Source of the DNA: Chamaea fasciata
Taxonomy: Eukaryota; Chordata; Aves; Passeriformes; Sylviidae
Direction: 5' to 3'
DNA: 64,000 nt
Assembly: GCA_029207755.1 (NCBI GenBank)
Contig: JARCOQ010000012.1
Span: forward strand, 372,001 to 436,000
This document shows, piece by piece, positions 1-11,214 of the stretch. The number at the start of each line of letters is the position of its first letter. Position 1 is the first letter of the stretch. The notes beneath the pieces are model-generated. The model was not told the DNA's origin. It worked only from the letters and a program-made list of their open reading frames with translations, and ran no database searches. Made by a program: the position numbers and the translations under genes.

Positions 1-1231
<1,231 letters not shown>

Positions 1232-1366
1232 GGAGGCACGACTTGTTGCTTTGAGGCTTAAGGTAGTGCCCAGCTACCCTGATCAGTGTGTTCTGAGGTC
1301 TCTACAGCTTGTGACCCTGGAAGACTTTGGTGCTTGGCACTAATTTTGCTACAGAACAGAAAGAAT

Positions 1367-1372
1367 TTTATT
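1367..1372 (-). terminator. Candidate poly(A) signal of the minus-strand gene
   Basis: AATAAA on the minus strand, about 325 bases past the PMFBP1-like stop codon. It lies inside the DHX38 3' UTR. Inferred from the hexamer and position only. Confidence 0.45.
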
Positions 1373-1507
1373 TGTTTAAAGGTTGTCAGTCTAATCCTTG
1401 CTTTGTTTTGCACTGCTGCTTGTCCTGGAGGTGGGTGTTGGGTGGAGAATCATGCAGGGCTGGTGCTGTCAAGTTGTTGCCCTGTAGAACCTGGAAGAGG
1501 GCACAAA

Positions 1508-1513
1508 ATTAAA
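1508..1513 (+). terminator. Candidate poly(A) signal of DHX38
   Basis: ATTAAA, the commonest variant hexamer, 277 bases after the DHX38 stop codon, with a GT-containing stretch just downstream. Inferred from motif and position. Confidence 0.45.
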
Positions 1514-1697
1514 GTGACCTGGAGGACAAAAACAGCCTGTCCCTGTTCCAAGCCTGACCTCCTGAAAAGGTAGTTCTCCCACAGCCCATGCCCTGGACAG
1601 GCAGCTGGTGCCCGCTGTCCCTGCACACCTGGGACCATCAGCCCAACCCTGCTTCAGGCCAGGCTGTGCCAGGAATTCTGCTCACTTTTTCAGCTGC

Positions 1698-3766
1698 TCA
1701 CACTTCTGGGGCTGCTGAGGTTTTCTGAACGTGAGGTACGGGTTCTCCTCCTGCATCCTGCCTAGTGTGTCTCGAATGCCTGTTTGTGGCCTGCACCTGC
1801 TCTGTCATCTTGCTGAGCTCTTCCTTAAGGAATGCCAACTCCACCTTGCAGACAACCAGCTCCTCTTCTCGCAGAGCCAGAGTTTGCTCACTGTCCAGGT
1901 GTAGCTGCTGCCAGTGTTGGACTAGGCTGCTCAGCTCCTGCAGCCTCTCCTGGAGGGAGTAGGTCTGCCCATGGCACAGTGAGAGACACAGGCTAAGCAC
2001 AGACTCCTGCTTTTTCACAGGAAGACCTGAGACCTCCTTACCTTCCGTTTGCTCTGCTCCTTGAAGCTTTGCATCTTCCTCAGCTCCCGATGAAGCTGCT
2101 GCCTGTGTGTCTTGTAGGCTGCAATCTTATCCACCTGCTTGGTGCTCTCTTGCTGGGTTTTGGCCAGCTCTGCCTGGAGGTTCTCCACGTCCTGCATCTG
2201 CCAGCAAAGCTGTGGGGCAGGGAGGGTCGTTGGCCATGGCTGAGCCTCTCCTGGAGGCAGGAGAGGGGTTTGGGACTGAGGCTGTATCCCTATCCTGTCC
2301 TACCTTGCCCTCACCTGTTGCTGCAGCTCTGCCACTTTTCGGTGTAGGCCTTGGATGATCTCTTTGGTTCTGCTCAGCTGCTGCACACTCTGCTGCTCCT
2401 GAGCCTGGGTGGCTCCCAGTTGCTCCTCCAGCTGGGCTGGGCTGCGCTGCAGGCCCTGACTCAGCTGCTGTGCCCCCAGCTGCAGAGAAGGCCGTGGTTC
2501 GTGGGTTGGCCTTGTGCTGTGTGCCCTTCCCTGAGCAGAGGCACAGCTGCCCTCTCTGCCACAGGACACTCAGGGCTGGTCAGTGCCTGGCTGTGTGAGG
2601 TGGTGGGGGCAGGCTGACATTGTTGCCTCCCACCCTGTCCCAGGGCTTCTGGGGGAAGTGGAGCAGGGCTCAGCTCTGCAGTGTGGTTGTCACAGCTCCT
2701 GTGCCTCCCTGGCTGCTTGCCCCTAGGCTTGGTGCCCAGTGGCTGGGGGTCTGCTGGCACTGACCTGCTTGAGCAGCTCTCTGCTCTCCTTTGGGATGTC
2801 GTGGCTGGTGTCAACATCACTGTGGCCAGCGAAGTAGGAGGTGACCTCTGTCTGCACTGCCTGGTCCTTCAGGTGGAGGGGTGTATCACTGACCTGTGAG
2901 TACCCCGCAGGGTGTGGCATCACCCTGTGCTCCCGCTGTGTAGAGCTGAGGCTGCCGAAGAAGCCTTTTTGGGACAACCCATGGACCATGGGCTGTTGGG
3001 CAGGGCCTGTGACAGAGGAATGTGGCCTGCACCAGGTGGGTGGCAGGAAGGCTGCTGGCTTCTGGCCCTCATCTCTGTGCAGTCCCTACAGTGCCCTCCC
3101 TGTTGGGCACCCAGCAGCCCTGGAAAGATGTTCCTGTGGTCCCAGACCAGTGGCAGAGTGGCATGGACACAGGCAGAGTGGTGATCCCAGCTCATTGGCA
3201 AGGTTGTGGGCTGCAGCAGTGCCACCAGCCCTGGGACAGTGCCCAGGGTGTCAGTGGGGCTATTAGGGTCTGCATTCTTCCAGCTCTGCTCAGCTGGTGG
3301 ACTGGGCCGTGCCAGCCAGGCTTGCCTTGTGGCTCAGCTGCTCTGTACAGGTGCTGCTAGAGCCACGTGTGGCTGGCAGGATGTTCTCTACCCTCCCCTG
3401 GGGGGTCACCAGATGTTTGCTCAGGCTATGGGGCAGGCATGGTGCCTAGCCCGTGGTGGAGTGGCAGTGGGGGACACATGCAGCTTGGTCTGTGGCCGAT
3501 GTGCCCAGCACTGGTACCTTGCCCATCAGTGCCTGGAACTGTTGCATCAGAATGACCAAGTCCTGGTGCTCCTGCTCCACTCCACACTCCTGCTCCTGCA
3601 GCTGGATCAGTTGTTTGTGGTTTGTGCCCCTGCAGAAGTCCAGGTCCAGCTGCAATGCCTGTATCGTGGCCAGCACCTGAGCTGGGTCCAGGTCTTCCTG
3701 CTGCGTGTCCTGGCACACTCTGGGCTCCCCATGCTGTGGCTCCTGCACCAGTGCTTGCCTTTGGCC
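1698..3766 (-). CDS. PMFBP1: PMFBP1-like coiled-coil protein, five 3'-terminal exons
   Basis: Exons in transcript order: 3766-3518, 2992-2765, 2479-2315, 2209-2042 and 1964-1698 (stop TGA at 1700-1698). Every one is a multiple of three in phase 0 with usable GT/AG borders, together 358 codons. The residues are heptad-rich and Gln/Glu/Leu-rich (QLDLDFCRGTNHKQLIQLQE, LSRTKEIIQGLHRKVAELQQ, LQAELAKTQQESTKQVDKIA, LALREEELVVCKVELAFLKE), so a long coiled coil is predicted. The gene is convergent with DHX38. That position and architecture fit PMFBP1, a coiled-coil protein of the sperm head-tail coupling apparatus in mammals (established for human and mouse). The symbol rests on synteny and protein type; I could not align it. 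The first exon could instead start at 3753, using an acceptor AG at 3755-3754. The C-terminal 25 residues are not coiled and may be lineage-specific. Confidence 0.78.
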
Positions 3767-4217
3767 CTAGGACATGGCATGAGCAGCATCTGTCCAGGTC
3801 ACCGCTGCAGCCAGCCCATCTTGCAGCTCCTGTCTGGGCAGGCACTGGGGCCGGACAATGCTGGCCGTCCTAGTTTTGTGCAGACCAGCAATGGACCGTG
3901 TTGCCAGCGGGTGGGTGCAGCCCTTCCCCACCAGGCAGCACTGCCCCACGTGTGAATGTTCAGACAGTTCCTTTGGGCTCACAAATAGCCAGGCCCCTGA
4001 CACCACTGGCCCTCCACACTTGAAGTGAACTGTGGCCACTGTGGGAAATGGTGGCAGTGGGACCAGCACAGCCACAGCAGGACTGGATACACCTAAGCTC
4101 TTGTGCTCTCCCCAGCCCTGGGCAAGAGGTGTCTGTCAGACAAGGGCTGACCAGGGCCTCCGGTACCACCTGGCCACTAATCTGTGGCTATGCAACCAGT
4201 GCCTGGGTTGAGCATAC

Positions 4218-4310
4218 CGTTGGCACTGCTCATCTTGGGCTGCCAGGCCTCTGTTTCCTGCTGAAGCTGCTGGATGGAGCTGGTCAGCTCTGGTGTTGTC
4301 TCCTTTGCCC
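4218..4310 (-). CDS. PMFBP1: Probable internal PMFBP1-like exon
   Basis: 93-bp symmetric exon, phase 1 at both ends: acceptor TCTGCCAG, donor GTATGC. It encodes ETTPELTSSIQQLQQETEAW followed by QPKMSSAN, again helical and Gln/Glu-rich. It joins cleanly to the upstream exon at 4834-4636. It does not join in frame to the next firm exon if that starts at 3766; it does if the 3753 start is used, or if an unseen exon lies between. Confidence 0.5.
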
Positions 4311-4635
4311 CTGGCAGACCTCTACAGGAGCCTTCAGGCTGATCCTGAGGTGCAGGAACCTCCCCGGATGTGCCACATTTTGGCCACTCTCTCGCTGTTG
4401 GAAGGACCGTAACCTGTCCTGCGGCCCCAGACAACTCTTAGTCCCACAGATGTCACTCAGCCCTGCCTAGGGCAGCCCCACCATCCCATGGTATTGGCAT
4501 TGCCACTCCCTGAGGAGCAACCTGATGACAGCAGGAGAGGCCTAGCCTGGGGCTCCTGGGAAAGCAGGGCAGAGCTGTGCAGGGCTGTGGCCCTCCTCAG
4601 CAGCACCTGGTCCTGCTGCTGCCCGCAGTCCTCAC

Positions 4636-4834
4636 CGCAGCCTTCCTGTGCCATGCTCCTCACCATCTTGTGTCCCTGGCATGCTGTGTGACACCACCCC
4701 ATATGCCTCTGTGAGGTCACCACGTCCTGGGCATCATCCTCAGAACTGGCCCAGGACATGGCAGCACCCCTGTGTCGGGGCAGGGCCTTGCCACCCTCTT
4801 GCTGCCCCTGCACCGTCCTGAGGCCGAACTCAGC
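4636..4834 (-). CDS. PMFBP1: Possible PMFBP1-like exon
   Basis: 199-bp open segment with a good acceptor (TGTTCTGCCACAG) and donor (GTGAGG). It starts in phase 0 and ends in phase 1, which matches the phase-1 start of the 4310-4218 exon. It includes EDDAQDVVTSQRHMG and GHKMVRSMAQEGCG. Composition is less clearly coiled coil than in the downstream exons, and earlier GT donors (for example after HKM) are possible. Frame agreement with both neighbours is the main support. Confidence 0.4.
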
Positions 4835-5169
4835 CTGTGGCAGAACACAGCGCTGGGCTGTGGCCAGGGCCAGGTGACAGTGGGGACGGCAGCAGTGCTG
4901 TGCTCAGGGCTGTGCCCCGTGCTCCGCCACCCACACAAGGGACAGGGCTGGGGGGGACTCGCTGCAGGGGCACATTCTGACAGGGCCACAGGCCACAGGC
5001 TCCTGGGGAGGCTGAGCGTGTCCAGGGGAGGCTGAGCGTGCATGTGTCCTGTTGTCCCGCCCTGCCTGGGGCCACCCCGCAGAGCCCAGGTGCTCGGATC
5101 GGTGACGGGGCCCTCCGGGTCCCAGTGGTGCCTTGACTGTGGATGCACGGTGATGGTGTGAGCACAGAC

Positions 5170-5222
5170 CTGCTGCTGGCCTGTGCTGGTGATGTGGGAC
5201 TCCCTGAGCTGCGTGTGATCCC
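5170..5222 (-). CDS. Weak candidate PMFBP1-like exon
   Basis: Encodes ARDHTQLRESHITSTGQQQ and ends in phase 0 at a GTCTGT donor (exon 3' end 5170), matching the phase-0 start at 4834. The 5' border is unclear because an in-frame stop lies just upstream and no strong acceptor is visible; the start given is a guess. Confidence 0.25.
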
Positions 5223-5249
5223 TTGCCAACGCTCAGTGCAGTTTCACAG

Positions 5250-6439
5250 GTAAGTGTTTTAACTGGAAATTTCCAAGGCTGAACTGGGCCCAGAAGGTGA
5301 ACGCAGATGTACCATAGGAGAAATCATCAGTTGCCATGACGACCTGCTCCACCAGCAGGTCGCAGTCACGGGTGATGGGAGCAGGCACAGCACCAACAGT
5401 CCTGTGAGCTGGGCTGCTGACCACCCTGCATCCACAACACAACTGAATTTGGCCACAGTTTCTGCCACTGCAAGGAAATAAAATTTCCCTGCAGACTTCA
5501 GTTGCATTCAGGCAGCGACAGTCAGGACACAGAGCACCCACAGTGCACAGAGCCTTTGTGGGACAAAGCCTCATGTCATGTGTGCTGTGCCATGCGATGT
5601 TGCATGGTGCCACAGGCAATGCTGCTCTGTACCACAGATATGCCACACCGTGCTGAGCTGCAGGCAGTGCCTGCCTTGAAGGGCTCAGCGCTGCTCCAGC
5701 TCCTTGTAAGTGTGTGGGGCAGCCCCACAGCCCTGACCCACAACTGCCTGCCCATACTCAGCTGGTCCTGGGAGGATGGGGGGGTCAAACTGGCCCCTCT
5801 GCTGTGTGAGCACAGTCCTGGGGGTGGGAGTTGTCTCACTTTAATTACTGCCGTAATGTTACTCTTTTCAGTGCCACCTTAATTGAAATTAAACAGCTGC
5901 CGTGTTCAGGCTAGGACAAAAGTGAATCCTTTTTCATTCTCTTCCAGTTTAATGAAGACTGACATGCTGGGAGAAAACAAAGGCGATCCAGCTGCTGCTG
6001 CCTCTTGCTGGCACATGCATCAGCAGTTACCGGTGACCCTGCGGGCTGGCAGAGACACCCCAGGGCACCCCGCAGCCATCAGCCCCAGGCAGACCAATGT
6101 GTCTTGGAGAGCTCCTGCCCAAAAGGTCTGGCTGGGGGTGTGCAGGGAATGAGGTGCCCACAACATGGGGCAGGCCAGCACGGGGGTCCCAGGGCCCAGG
6201 TTCTGTGCCCAGGCTTTCATTCCATCTGTTAAGAAGTGTCTGGCCACCAACCACGACCCAGCATGGCCCCTCGAACCCCCATGCTGCCAGGGTCCCACCA
6301 TCCCTGTGGGCTCAACCAGCTTCAGCCTCACAATGTTCACAGTCACCAACTAGCCCACGCGGTGCCTCAGCCTCAAGCCAGGGCAGCAATGTCAGCCCAG
6401 GAGTCCTCTCCAGTCTTAAGGGTTTTTTCTGTTTTAGGA
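5250..6439. other. Non-coding, probably intronic
   Basis: No exon I can defend. A CAG/GTAAGT consensus donor occurs on the plus strand at about 5247-5255, but no matching coding frame is seen. Open frames on the minus strand (for example 5646-5233) lack recognisable features. Confidence 0.4.
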
Positions 6440-6745
6440 CAAGGAGTTTGCTTCATGCCATTCAGTACTTTAAAATATGCAAAATGAGGTGCTGCTACAA
6501 ACCTCATTAACACCCGCCTCCAACATCATTAAGATGTTTCCAAGAAAATTAATTGAGAGACTCATTAAAAATAAATTAAGAAAAATGTGTTGCAGAGCGC
6601 CTGCTCCGAGCTCGTAAATCACGGCTCAAAGCTCCAGGCCGCTGCACAGGCAATTAACGCCAGCCAATTTGTTTTATCCTGGCTGCGAAAATTAGAAAGC
6701 AGACATGGAGATTAGATTAGGCATGTCTGTCAAGCGGAACTTGGA
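6440..6745. promoter_or_regulatory. Putative conserved non-coding element
   Basis: AT-rich island set in GC-richer flanks, dense in homeodomain-type cores: CATTAACAC, ATCATTAAG, AAATTAATTGAG, CTCATTAAAAATAAATTAAG, GGCAATTAACGCC and GATTAGATTAGG. It has no open frame and no repeat signature. This is the composition typical of enhancers near developmental homeobox genes such as ZFHX3; conservation is inferred. Confidence 0.5.
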
Positions 6746-7814
6746 GTGAATATTTTAGGATACAAAATGGAAATCAGAAAAACAAAGCTGGGACTTCATT
6801 CAGGAGAGCTGGCAGGCAGAGGGGGTGGGGAGGAAGGAGGTTTGCACGTTCTCCATGCCAGCTCTGTCCTCCCCTGCACATTGCCCAGCCTTGATGGCTG
6901 CGCAGACACCAATCACCCCTCTTGGGGAGCACGAGCTCACAGTGAGTGTTCTGAGCTGATGTGTGACACAGCCCAAGCCAACACGTTGCCTGCGTGTGCT
7001 GATTACACACTTGATTAGCAAACACAGTGCAGCTGGGTGAGACCACTGCTTGGGCCTCCATCAGCTTTCGGCCTTTGTCCATCTCTGGTACCTTCCACCA
7101 CAGGAGTTCAAACCACTTGATATTCAGGAATGAAACTGCAGGGTCCCTCTGCAAAACAAGTGCTGTGATCCCTGTTTTGAGTCGAAAAAGAGATGACTTA
7201 AGGTCTTGCTTGTACTTACACGAATGTACAAGCAGCTCATGAGGCAGCTGCTGCACTGGCACATCCCAGCAGTGTGTGACACGCTGGTGGCTGCTTGTGC
7301 AGCCAAACAAGCTGTACAAGCAGTGGCATGGCCCTTTGTGGCAGTGGGAACCTGTGTGCTACCACTGCTCGTGGTGCAAGGGGACTATGGAGCTCTAGGG
7401 AAGGCTCCAGAAGGAGCCACGGGCACTGGTCAGCCCGCACAACTCAAGCAGTGTTGTGTGAGGGGTTTAGTGCAGAGCAAGCAGTATTTTGGTCACACAT
7501 CAGAATGCAAGAGTAAAGTGGGAACAGAGCAGAAGGAGGCTCATGCATCAGCAGGCAGAAGTGCACCCCGGTCTGATGTCTGTGAGATAACAAACCAAGC
7601 TGAAACTGGAGTTCAGCACACAGAGGAATGGTTGGTTACCTCTTGGCAGAGCAAATTGAACACTGTGGATAGGCCATCCATGGCCACTTGGAACCAAGTC
7701 TGGATGGCTCATTTCCAGCTCTATCAGTCCCTGATCCCAAAGCAGACACTGATCCTGCTCCTGTGGTTGGAGACAATGAGGTCTTCACTGCCCCGCTGGT
7801 GCCCTGAGCCAGGA
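6746..7814. other. Non-coding, nothing recognised
   Basis: Moderate GC, no repeat family recognised, no convincing splice-bounded frame on either strand. Confidence 0.4.
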
Positions 7815-7964
7815 TTGTTCAATTGCTCATGTCGTTCCACCCCCTGCCATGGGCAGGGACACCTTCCACCTTCCAGGCTGCTCCAAGCCCCGTCCAGCCT
7901 GGCCTTGGACACTTCCAGGGATCCAGGGGCAGCCACAGCTTCCCTGGGCAACCTGTGGCAGTGC
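7815..7964 (-). mobile_element. CR1 LINE fragment, 3' end, antisense
   Basis: The reverse complement reads through the CR1 3'-UTR landmarks: GGTTGCCCAGGGAAGCTGTG, GTGTCCAAGGCCAGGCTGG, GGAAGGTGTCCCTGCCCATG and then GGCAGGGGGTGGAAC. It is 5'-truncated and its extreme 3' tail is degenerate. The truncated end abuts the 64-bp tandem array to the right. Confidence 0.85.
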
Positions 7965-8222
7965 CGGGGGCTGACCGGGAGCGGAGCTGCCCGGAGCGGG
8001 ACATGGGTCCCCCCGGGGTGGGCAATACCGGGGGCTGACCGGGAGCGGAGCTGCCCGGAGCGGGACATGGGTCCCCCCGGGGTGGGCAGTGCCGGGGGCT
8101 GACCGGGAGCGGAGCTGCCCGGAGCGGGACATGGGTCCCCCCGGGGTGGGCAGTGCCGGGGGCTGACCGGGAGCGGAGCTGCCCGGAGCGGGACATGGGT
8201 CCCCCCGGGGTGGGCAGTGCCG
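7965..8222. repeat. 64-bp tandem array, four near-identical copies
   Basis: The landmark CTGACCGGGAGCGGAGCTGC recurs at 7971, 8035, 8099 and 8163, an exact 64-bp period. Copies differ at only a few bases (GGGCAATACC versus GGGCAGTGCC at the first junction). GC-rich with several CpGs. As 64 is not a multiple of three, each copy is read in a different frame, which yields long artificial open frames. Confidence 0.95.
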
Positions 8223-8242
8223 GGGGCGGCGGGCGGAGCTTG

Positions 8243-8252
8243 GCGCATGCGC
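8243..8252. promoter_or_regulatory. NRF1 consensus palindrome
   Basis: GCGCATGCGC, the full NRF1 consensus, inside the CpG island. Such sites are usually bound when unmethylated and lie near CpG-island start sites (established); use here is inferred. Confidence 0.7.
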
Positions 8253-8265
8253 GCTGACGGTCTCG

Positions 8266-8281
8266 GCTCCGCCTGGTGGCC
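8266..8281 (-). promoter_or_regulatory. CTCF-like site
   Basis: The minus strand reads GGCCACCAGGCGGAGC, two mismatches from the GGCCACCAGGGGGCGC core as I recall it. Motif orientation is toward lower coordinates. Confidence 0.45.
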
Positions 8282-8548
8282 GCCCGGCAGGGGTCGCTCT
8301 CGGCCCGCGCGGCGCTGCCCGTGAGGGCGGCTCCGCCCCGAGCGGCCCCGGGCGCCCCTTGAGCGCCCCCGGGCACTGCCCCCGGCTGTCCCCGGAGCAA
8401 GCCCTCCTGGGTGCCCCTCCAGCGTCCCCGGGCACCGCCTGGGCACCCGCCGAGCACCACCGAGCACCCCTCGGGCCCGCCCCAAGCACCCCCCAGCACC
8501 TTTGTTCCGCCGCGGTCGGGGCTGGGCGGGGGGCTGGGGGCGGGACCG

Positions 8549-9310
8549 CTGCCCGGGCCGGGGGTGCCGGGCCGGGGGTGCCGGGCCGGGGGTGCCCGGG
8601 CCGGGGGTGCCGAGCCGGGGGTGCCGGGCCGGGGGTGCCCGGGCCGGGGGTGCCGGGCCGGGGGTGCCGAGCCGGGGGTGCCGAGCCGGGGGTGCCCGGG
8701 CCGGGGGTGCCGGGCCGGGGGTGCCCGGGCCGGGGGTGCCGGGCCGGGGGTGCCGGGCCGGGGGTGCCCGGGCCGGGGGTGCCCGGGCCGGGGGTGCCGG
8801 GCCGGGGGTGCCGGGCCGGGGGTGCCGGGCCGGGGGTGCCCGGGCCGGGGGTGCCGGGCCGGGGGTGCCGGGCCGGGGGTGCCCGGGCCGGGGGTGCCCG
8901 GGCCGGGGGTGCCCGGGCCGGGGGTGCCGAGCCGGGGGTGCCGAGCCGGGGGTGCCCGGGCCGGGGGTGCCGGGCCGGGGGTGCCGGGCCGGGGGTGCCC
9001 GGGCCGGGGGTGCCCGGGCCGGGGGTGCCCGGGCCGGGGGTGCCGGGCCGGGGGTGCCGGGCCGGGGGTGCCCGGGCCGGGGGTGCCCGGGCCGGGGGTG
9101 CCGGGCCGGGGGTGCCGAGCCGGGGGTGCCCGGGCCGGGGGTGCCGGGCCGGGGGTGCCGAGCCGGGGGTGCCCGGGCCGGGGGTGCCGGGCCGGGGGTG
9201 CCGGGCCGGGGGTGCCCGGGCCGGGGGTGCCGGGCCGGGGGTGCCGGGCCGGGGGTGCCCGGGCCGGGGGTGCCGGGCCGGGGGTGCCCGGGCCGGGGGC
9301 GCCGGGCCGA
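8549..9310. repeat. G-rich 14/15-bp minisatellite, about 50 copies
   Basis: Head-to-tail units GGGTGCCGGGCCGG (14), GGGTGCCCGGGCCGG (15) and GGGTGCCGAGCCGG (14), interspersed over about 760 bp. Each unit supplies runs of three to five G on the plus strand, so G-quadruplex formation is expected there and i-motif on the other strand. Stop codons are absent in most frames purely because of the repeat, so the long open frames here are not genes. Copy number is probably polymorphic and collapse in assembly is likely. Confidence 0.97.
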
Positions 9311-10783
9311 GGTTCCCAGAGCGGGGCTGCCCGGAGCGGGGCTGCCCGGTGATGTGAGTGCCCGTGCCGAGTGTGCCCGGTGCTCCCGCCGCAGCTCAGC
9401 CTCAGCCCGCGGAAGGCGGAGGGCTGGCAGGTCCCGCACTGGAAATGGGATTCATGAACGGGGAAACGGAGTCAACGTCTCCGTCCGTAGAATCTTAATA
9501 AGCCTTAAAGGGTATTTGTGAGCGGTTCCAGTGACAGTTCTCGGCCCTTCGTGCTGGCAGGGAGCCGTACCCCGGCCCGACCCCATCCAGTATTCCCCGG
9601 GGAACGCTGCTGTGTTTAGGATGAGGAACAGCGACAGAAATACAGGCAGTGTGGGCACAGTCCACCGGGAGCGACAACAATCGGGACTTGCAGGGTTTTG
9701 CATTCCGCGGTGCGAATGATCTCATTATCCTTGCGGGGGTTCCGGCCAGCTACTTGAAAAATACTTATTAAAAAACCACAGCAGCTTTAGGGAGAGGGCC
9801 CCCGCCAGGGAAGGGAGAGAGAACAAACTGGACGTGTAAAAACAGAAGGGGGAAACACCCACAGTAGCAATAACGGGTCAGGACCTGCTCTGTCCTGCTG
9901 TGTTCTTAGTGGAGGCTGAAAGGCCATGGCAGATCCCAGAGTGCACGAGTGGTTTTCTTCTGCTCTATTCCTCTAGCTACCACATGTTCCCCTGAACCTC
10001 TAGTGGGGAGTGTTGGTGCGTGAGGAGGCCCACTCAGCCCAATCACACAGGAGCCATCCGCTGGCATTCCCATTGCCCAAACACCGGGTCACCTGGCTCA
10101 TCCCCTTGTCCTGCCCAAGCAGCGTCAGCCAGAACAGACCGCCCAGGCCTAGCCCGGTTGAGTTTAAACACCTCGCCCCCAGGCTCATGGGGAAGGTGCA
10201 GATGGGCGTGGGAGTGACCCCACAGGTGTGCAGCAGTCCCTGGGGCTGCCTCCTGCCCACTGCTGGTGCTGCTGTGTATTCTCACCATTATGGCACCATT
10301 TCCACTGCTGCTTCTGCCAACTAACTGCATCTCAGTTTTTTGAATCTGTGGGTTAAGGATGTACACAAACTCTGTAGGACCTGTCATGTGTTCCTCTAAG
10401 AAACCAAGAGATGTGAATCAGCAGGAAGTAGAAATTCTGTTGGAGAATGGAAGGAACAAATGAAAGGAAAGCAGTGCTGCTTGGGTCTGGTCACAGAACA
10501 CAAAGTATTGGTGGTTCTTGCAGTTACAGTCACTTAAGTTGCTGGAAGAGGGATAGTGCCCCTGGACAGCCACATCAACAGTTCTGGGGCCTCCTTCCAA
10601 GCCAGCAGTGATGGCAGCGTTGTGTGAGAGGTCAAGAAAAAGCAAGGGGGCTGAGGGGAGACAAAAACCAGAGGGAGCTTGGTAAATGGAAAGAGACTCT
10701 GGTGGTGGGGAGCACAGAGAGAGCCTCATAAGGGTAGGAGGACATGAGGATACAGATGTAGATGACAAGGCAGAAAGAGAGGA
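9311..10783. other. Non-coding, nothing recognised
   Basis: CpG density decays from the minisatellite to about 9720, then ordinary sequence. No exon or repeat family recognised. Confidence 0.4.
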
Positions 10784-10980
10784 CCTTCCCTTCCCTTCCC
10801 TTCCCTTCCCTTCCCTTCCCTTCCCTTCCCTTCCCTTCCCTTCCCTTCCCTTCCCTTCCCTTCCCTTCCCTTCCCTTCCCTTCCCTTCCCTTCCCTTCCC
10901 TTCCCTTCCCTTCCCTTCCCTTCCCTTCCCTTCCCTTCCCTTCCCTTCCCTTCCCTTCCCTTCCCTTCCCTTCCCTTCCC
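10784..10980. repeat. (TTCCC)n microsatellite, about 39 copies
   Basis: Uninterrupted pentanucleotide repeat of about 197 bp, all pyrimidine on the plus strand and all purine on the minus. Its length and purity suggest recent instability; homopurine-homopyrimidine tracts of this kind can form triplex DNA. Confidence 0.98.
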
Positions 10981-11119
10981 TCTACGGTTAACCTTAAGTC
11001 TGGCCAAAAAGAAAGGAGTATTCTAGGACAAAGGATAAAACCCAAGGGAAACAAAGTTGAGACCATATTGCTGCTGCATAGAAAGCTTCATTAGCCCTGT
11101 TGGCATAGCTGTCATGAGA

Positions 11120-11178
11120 AAAAAACCAAACCAAACCAAACCAAAACCAAAACAAAACAAAACCCCAAAAAAACCCAG
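11120..11178. repeat. A/C-rich simple sequence (CCAAA, CAAAA)
   Basis: Degenerate short tandem repeat of AACCAA/ACAAAA type about 40 bp upstream of an old CR1 piece. It could be a decayed A-rich tail, but no associated element is recognised. Confidence 0.7.
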
Positions 11179-11214
11179 TAGGAGTGATGTAAAGGGACTG
11201 ACTGCCAGGGGAGG

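Larger units (their letters stand above)
8223..8540. promoter_or_regulatory. CpG island, candidate promoter
   Basis: Unique, very CpG-dense block between two tandem arrays. It contains a perfect NRF1 palindrome, a CTCF-like site, a TGACGG half-CRE at 8255-8260 and CCGCCC boxes. No TATA box and no obvious coding exon. It could be the TATA-less promoter of the minus-strand PMFBP1-like gene or of a non-coding RNA; direction is unknown. Confidence 0.5.

Noticed and set aside
2894..2923. A 30-base GT...AG interval in the minus strand within the 2992-2765 exon
   Set aside because: Too short to be an intron; the frame reads straight through it.
3206..3955. 249-codon plus-strand frame
   Set aside because: Antisense shadow of the minus-strand coiled-coil exon at 3518-3766.
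5233..5646. 137-codon minus-strand frame (contains MATDDFSYGTSAFTFWAQ)
   Set aside because: Protein-like in places, but no family recognised and no consistent splice sites joining the PMFBP1-like exons.
7724..9521. Very long open frames on both strands (up to 571 codons) over the tandem arrays
   Set aside because: Pro/Gly/Arg/Ala repeats generated by stop-free GC-rich tandem DNA; the 64-bp period shifts frame each copy and several frames are open at once.
10632..11094. Frames rich in Phe-Pro-Ser-Leu or Gly-Lys-Glu-Arg repeats
   Set aside because: Direct translation of the TTCCC microsatellite.
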